This document shows positions 4,129 through 7,791 of a DNA stretch of 7,791 nucleotides, one piece after another (the first letter of the stretch is position 1; the number at the start of each line of letters is the position of its first letter). This stretch comes from Bacteroidales bacterium (GTDB lineage Bacteria > Bacteroidota > Bacteroidia > Bacteroidales > GCA-2748055). A model generated the notes under the pieces. The model was not told the origin of the DNA and did not search any database. It worked only from the letters and a program-made list of their open reading frames with translations. The stretch lies in contig JANTFK010000139.1 in assembly GCA_024763595.1 (NCBI GenBank), positions 1-7,791 of the forward strand, in the 5' to 3' direction. The position numbers and the translations under genes were made by a program.

Positions 4129-6993
4129 ATGTATAAAAATTCGCTCATAGCCGGCTTTGTCCTATTCATTATCCTCGCATTGAACGGGATCACTTTTTTC
4201 AGTATAAACAGGCGGTATATTACTTTTCTTCAGAGCACGTTAACTTCGCAGTGCCAGCTCTGTGGTGAACATATGGAAAAGACTTTGCTTCATTTTTCCA
4301 GTGATATAAACAAGGAACTGGATAAGTACAAGTATTCAGAGATATTTAGTGATCCTGCAAAGTTCCGGGAGGCTACACAAAGCCTCAGGCTGTTCTATAC
4401 CAAATACCGCACCCTGATCACAAAGATCTCTGTATATGACAACCGGAAAAACTTTTATGCCATCTATCTGGAATCTGCGGATACTTTTGGAACCCGGGAT
4501 CATTTTGTGACAGATAGTTTTGCCACCAGGAGGCAGGTGAAACTATTTCCCAGGCACAGGCTGGAACAGCATAAAAGCATTCTGAAGTATTATTACCCCT
4601 ATATGAGTGATGATGTGGTCAATGGTAATGTGGTTGTGGAAGTGAATTTAGAGCGGTTTGCAAACGAGATCTTTCAATTATATCCCCAGGGAAAAACAGT
4701 TTCATGGCAATGGATGCTGGACAGTGACGGGCAGATTATCCTGCAAAATTTTCCCAGTGATTCATGTATGGTAACGGACCTGGAGGTCCTGGCTGACAGT
4801 ATTCAGGCTGAAACTGCCGGATTAATTACACATACGATTATTGAAGCAGGAAATCGTAAACAAAAGATCTTTACGGCTTACTATCCCCTGAGTATCTATT
4901 CAAAAAAAATGGGGATCATGTTTTCGGTCATCAACAAAGGGTTTTTAAGTTTCTTCATCAACAGGAACCTGCTGGTGGCCATTCTCTCCCAGCTGTTGGT
5001 TACCGGTCTGGTTGTTTACCTGCTCATTCTTATGGGAAGAATGGTCAGAAGAGAAAGGCGGTTGAAACTTTCTGAAATCATATTGCGCCAGATCATTGAG
5101 CATTTTCCGGTAGGGATCATGATATTGGATGAAAAGAATATCATCCGGAATATCAACAGTATGGCCCAGAAAATGTTATTCACGGGAAACCCGGACAACC
5201 TGGTTGGGAAAGACTTCTCCAAGCAGTTTTTAATCTCGAACAAATATTTGCTCAGCGACAACCCCAGTCCGTTTTATGATGATTCCCATTACCTCCATTA
5301 TGAAAAAGATGGTATTGAAACGGTGATCTACAGAACTGAGAAATCCACCCATATCGGGGGAGAGGAGTTAAAACTGATTGCCCTGATAGATGTCTCTCCT
5401 CTGGAAAAAGCAAGAAGGGTTGAAGTGGCCGCCAATAAAGCAAAATCGGATTTTCTGGCTGCCATGAGTCATGAGATCAGAACCCCGATGAACGGGATCC
5501 TGGGAATGGTCAACAACCTTTTGGAACAGCATACAAATGGAGACCTGAAAGAAAAGATTAAAGTAATCAAGCGTTCGACCGACCTGCTGATGACCATTAT
5601 CAATGATATACTGGATTTCTCCAAGATTGAAGCGGGCAGGATGATGTTGGAGGAAATACCTTTTTCTCTGAGTGATGAGATGGAGCTTGTGAGGGAGTTG
5701 TTCAGTGTGCTGGCAGAAGAGAAAGGATTGGAAATCTCCATTGAAGTTAAGCCCGATGTACCCAATAAATTGATAGGGGATCCATTCAGGTTACGACAGG
5801 TGATATCCAATCTTGTAAGTAATGCCGTTAAGTTTACTGAGAGTGGGCGTATAGTGATTGGAGCAACACTGATGGAATCATACAGGAGCCATGTAAACAT
5901 CCTGTTTACTGTTGAAGATACCGGGATCGGCATTCCGAAGGACCGGATCAAGGAGATTTTTGGCAGTTATACCCAGGCCAGGGGTTCCATACAACGCAAA
6001 TTTGGAGGAACAGGTCTGGGGACAACCATTGCCAGGCAACTGGTAGAACTGATGCATGGTGAGATATGGGTTGAGAGTCCTTCTACCATTGCTACGGAGG
6101 AACAATACCCCGGATCTAAATTCAGCTTTACCATAGAGGCCTATTCAAATGAAAGAATCTCAAAGGATTTTGATTTTGGTTCTATATCAAGGTTGAATGA
6201 CATCAATGCCCTGATCCTGACAAAAGAGTCCGACCCGTCAAGGAACATCATGGCAAAAATGCTGGAGAATTTCGGGCTCAATGTAACAAAAAAAATATAC
6301 CAGGACAGTACGGTTGACAGTGTGATTCATCATCTTCAGATCAAGGCTGCCCGTTACCATCTGATTGTACTGGTGGATAAAAACCACCTGGATGGTTTTG
6401 CCCTGGCACAGGAGATGCAAAATAAGAACCTCACAGATCATTATCCCATCGTACTGGTCAGTTCCAATGATAAGACCGGCAATTACAGGACCTGTCGAAA
6501 GATGGGTATCGATTATTATCTGATAGAACCATTCGAGACAAAAGAGGTCATTGATATTCTGGATGAAAATTTCCCGGGTATTGAGGACCGTCACAGGCTT
6601 GAATCCATGATCAATGCTCTTCCGGAAAATCTTTCCATCCTGGTGGCAGAGGATAACCTGATCAATCAGAAAGTGGCGCAATCCATATTTAAAAACATCG
6701 GATATGAGATTAAAATTGCTAAAAATGGCCGCGACGCTGTTGATATGGTCATGGAGGGCAAATATAGTGTGGTTTTTATGGATCTCCTGATGCCCGAAAT
6801 GGATGGTTACCAGGCTACAGAAAAGATCCGGGAAGCTGGATATAACATGCCGGTTATTGCCATGTCATCTGATGAAACAAATGAAACCCGGGTAGCTGCA
6901 TTCCAATCGGGGATGAATGATTACCTGGTGAAACCTGCCAGGGTAGAAACAATTAAGCAACTGCTTATTAAACTTTTCTCAACAGCAATATAG
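4129..6993 (+). CDS. Membrane-bound hybrid sensor histidine kinase with two receiver domains
   Basis: From the ATG at 4129 the protein has 954 residues (a TTG directly before it is in frame but unneeded). Order: membrane helix 5-26; extracytoplasmic sensor about 28-275, Cache-like in layout, with a Cys-x-x-Cys pair at 42 and 45; membrane helix about 280-303; PAS domain about 316-425; HisKA with the phospho-accepting His448 in MSHEIRTPMNG; HATPase with N561/N565 (NLVSNAVKF), DTGIGIP at 597-603 and GGTGLG at 626-631. Two receivers follow. The first (about 692-815) keeps an Asp at 750 but lacks the acidic pocket and has Glu800 where Lys is expected. The second (about 835-952) is complete: Glu841/Asp842, Asp885 in MDLLMPEMDG, Ser913/914 and Lys935. 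There is no DNA-binding or Hpt domain, so the signal must pass to a separate partner. The next gene starts 3 bp after its stop. Signal is unknown. Confidence 0.95.
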   Translation: MYKNSLIAGFVLFIILALNGITFFSINRRYITFLQSTLTSQCQLCGEHMEKTLLHFSSDINKELDKYKYSEIFSDPAKFREATQSLRLFYTKYRTLITKISVYDNRKNFYAIYLESADTFGTRDHFVTDSFATRRQVKLFPRHRLEQHKSILKYYYPYMSDDVVNGNVVVEVNLERFANEIFQLYPQGKTVSWQWMLDSDGQIILQNFPSDSCMVTDLEVLADSIQAETAGLITHTIIEAGNRKQKIFTAYYPLSIYSKKMGIMFSVINKGFLSFFINRNLLVAILSQLLVTGLVVYLLILMGRMVRRERRLKLSEIILRQIIEHFPVGIMILDEKNIIRNINSMAQKMLFTGNPDNLVGKDFSKQFLISNKYLLSDNPSPFYDDSHYLHYEKDGIETVIYRTEKSTHIGGEELKLIALIDVSPLEKARRVEVAANKAKSDFLAAMSHEIRTPMNGILGMVNNLLEQHTNGDLKEKIKVIKRSTDLLMTIINDILDFSKIEAGRMMLEEIPFSLSDEMELVRELFSVLAEEKGLEISIEVKPDVPNKLIGDPFRLRQVISNLVSNAVKFTESGRIVIGATLMESYRSHVNILFTVEDTGIGIPKDRIKEIFGSYTQARGSIQRKFGGTGLGTTIARQLVELMHGEIWVESPSTIATEEQYPGSKFSFTIEAYSNERISKDFDFGSISRLNDINALILTKESDPSRNIMAKMLENFGLNVTKKIYQDSTVDSVIHHLQIKAARYHLIVLVDKNHLDGFALAQEMQNKNLTDHYPIVLVSSNDKTGNYRTCRKMGIDYYLIEPFETKEVIDILDENFPGIEDRHRLESMINALPENLSILVAEDNLINQKVAQSIFKNIGYEIKIAKNGRDAVDMVMEGKYSVVFMDLLMPEMDGYQATEKIREAGYNMPVIAMSSDETNETRVAAFQSGMNDYLVKPARVETIKQLLIKLFSTAI
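6202..6573 (+). other. Degenerate first receiver domain of the hybrid kinase
   Basis: Residues about 692-815 have the receiver pattern of alternating strands and helices, but the usual acidic pair after strand 1 is replaced (ILTKESDPSRNIM), the loop after Asp750 is two residues shorter than in the D-x6-D-G form (VLVDKNHLDG), and the conserved Lys is Glu800 (YYLIEPF). It is probably a structural or regulatory pseudo-receiver rather than a phosphate acceptor. Confidence 0.7.
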
Positions 6994-6996
6994 GTT

Positions 6997-7764
6997 ATGC
7001 GTTCACACGATTTGGATTACCGGATTATCGGGAATGATATTCAACTGGTGGAAATTGAACTCGATCCCATGGAAACAGTGATTGCAGAAGCGGGTTCCAT
7101 GATGTATATGGACCAGGCAATACATTTTGACACAAAGATGGGTGATGGCTCGGATCCCAATCAGGGTTTTATGGGAAAATTACTCTCTGCAGGAACCAGG
7201 GTTCTTACAGGAGAGTCGCTTTTCGTAACGCATTTTACCAACCATGGTGCCGGGAAACAACGGGTAGCTTTTGCAGCTCCATACCCGGGAATGATTGTCC
7301 CCATTGATCTTGGGTTGCTGGGGGGCTCCCTGATAGTACAGAAGGATGGTTTTTTATGTGCGGCAAAAGGCACCAAAATAAGCATTACATTGAACAGGCG
7401 AATCGGAAGCGGCCTGGTGGGTGGCGAAGGGTTCATACTTCAAAAACTTGAAGGTGACGGGAAAGCGTTCATGCATGCCGGAGGTACTGTGATAGAAAGA
7501 CGGCTTCAAAATGAAACATTGAAAATAGATACGGGTTGCATTGTAGCTTATACCCCGGGTATTGACTTTAATATTGAAACTTCCGGTAACCTCAGGTCCA
7601 TGATCTTTGGTGGGGAGGGAATATTCCTGGCCACACTGCGCGGTACCGGAACTGCCTGGCTACAATCCATGCCAATAAGGAAGTTGATCCAGGCCATTTC
7701 CCCCTATGGAAAAAATGTAAAAAAAGAGGGCCGTTCACTGCTGGATAATTTCCTGGAGCGTTAA
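6997..7764 (+). CDS. AIM24 / TIGR00266-family protein
   Basis: A 255-residue protein of the AIM24 (DUF124, TIGR00266) family, a beta-rich fold built of repeated strands and related in name to a yeast mitochondrial inner-membrane protein; the bacterial role is not established. Family marks seen here: EAGSMMYM (31-38), GLVGGEGF (139-146), GDGKAFMHAGG (153-163), DTGCIVAY (178-185) and the hallmark RGTGTAWLQSMP (215-226). Length is normal for the bacterial members, and no signal peptide or membrane helix is visible, so it should be cytoplasmic. It starts 3 bp after the stop codon of the hybrid kinase, which implies one transcript and probably coupled translation. That spacing hints at a shared role, though the family occurs in many contexts. 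The ATG is preceded by no good Shine-Dalgarno site, which fits coupling. Confidence 0.9.
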   Translation: MRSHDLDYRIIGNDIQLVEIELDPMETVIAEAGSMMYMDQAIHFDTKMGDGSDPNQGFMGKLLSAGTRVLTGESLFVTHFTNHGAGKQRVAFAAPYPGMIVPIDLGLLGGSLIVQKDGFLCAAKGTKISITLNRRIGSGLVGGEGFILQKLEGDGKAFMHAGGTVIERRLQNETLKIDTGCIVAYTPGIDFNIETSGNLRSMIFGGEGIFLATLRGTGTAWLQSMPIRKLIQAISPYGKNVKKEGRSLLDNFLER

Positions 7765-7791
7765 AGGAAGCCCTTGGATTTCTATGGCAGA

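Noticed and set aside
5469..5951. 160-codon open frame on the minus strand inside the kinase gene
   Set aside because: It lies fully opposite the HisKA and HATPase region, whose motifs are unambiguous on the plus strand; its translation has low-complexity Ser/Ile runs and no recognisable domain.
6238..6681. 147-codon open frame on the minus strand inside the kinase gene
   Set aside because: Opposite strand of the two receiver domains; the protein has no domain features and no promoter or start context.
7765..7791. Possible start of another plus-strand gene at ATG 7784
   Set aside because: Only two full codons remain in the window, so coding cannot be judged; AGGAAG at 7765-7770 is too far for a clear ribosome site.
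1..7791. Mobile element, CRISPR, tRNA, rRNA or defence system
   Set aside because: No direct-repeat arrays, transposase or integrase motifs, or RNA gene signatures were seen; all long frames are explained by chromosomal-type genes.

Overview
The window looks like a piece of a Bacteroidota chromosome, probably Bacteroidales or a relative. The grounds are promoter-like elements close to the Bacteroidota form (TTTG, then TAnnTTTG), weak or absent Shine-Dalgarno sequences, an ECF sigma factor followed by a Cys-poor membrane anti-sigma candidate and a small outer-membrane barrel, and a large hybrid histidine kinase. This assignment is inference from style, not from a marker gene.

Left part (1-661, minus strand): a TetR/AcrR-type regulator runs leftward, followed 22 bp later by the first 15 codons of a gene that starts like a signal peptide and leaves the window. 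The regulator carries a textbook EF-hand loop (DPDHDGVLTSDE) just after its DNA-binding domain, which suggests calcium or another divalent cation as a ligand.

Divergent control region (662-795): a 19-bp palindrome centred on base 719 sits exactly midway between two divergent promoter-like sequences, with the arms of the palindrome forming both upstream promoter elements. A repressor bound there would be expected to shut both the regulator gene and the sigma operon.

Middle (796-3050, plus strand): ECF sigma factor, a one-pass membrane protein with a duplicated N-terminal module (probable anti-sigma factor) starting 1 bp after the sigma stop codon, and a small secreted beta-barrel-like protein. 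They look like a signalling unit that reads the envelope and may control or sense through the barrel.

Right part (3103-7764, plus strand): the ribosome-assembly GTPase RsgA with all its motifs, then a 954-residue membrane hybrid histidine kinase (sensor, PAS, HisKA, HATPase, a decayed receiver, a complete receiver), and, 3 bp later, an AIM24/TIGR00266-family protein. No RNA genes, mobile elements, CRISPR arrays or clear intrinsic terminators were seen. No gap between genes exceeds 134 bp. The most interesting idea in the window is a cation-sensing TetR regulator that controls an ECF envelope-stress circuit through a shared symmetric operator.
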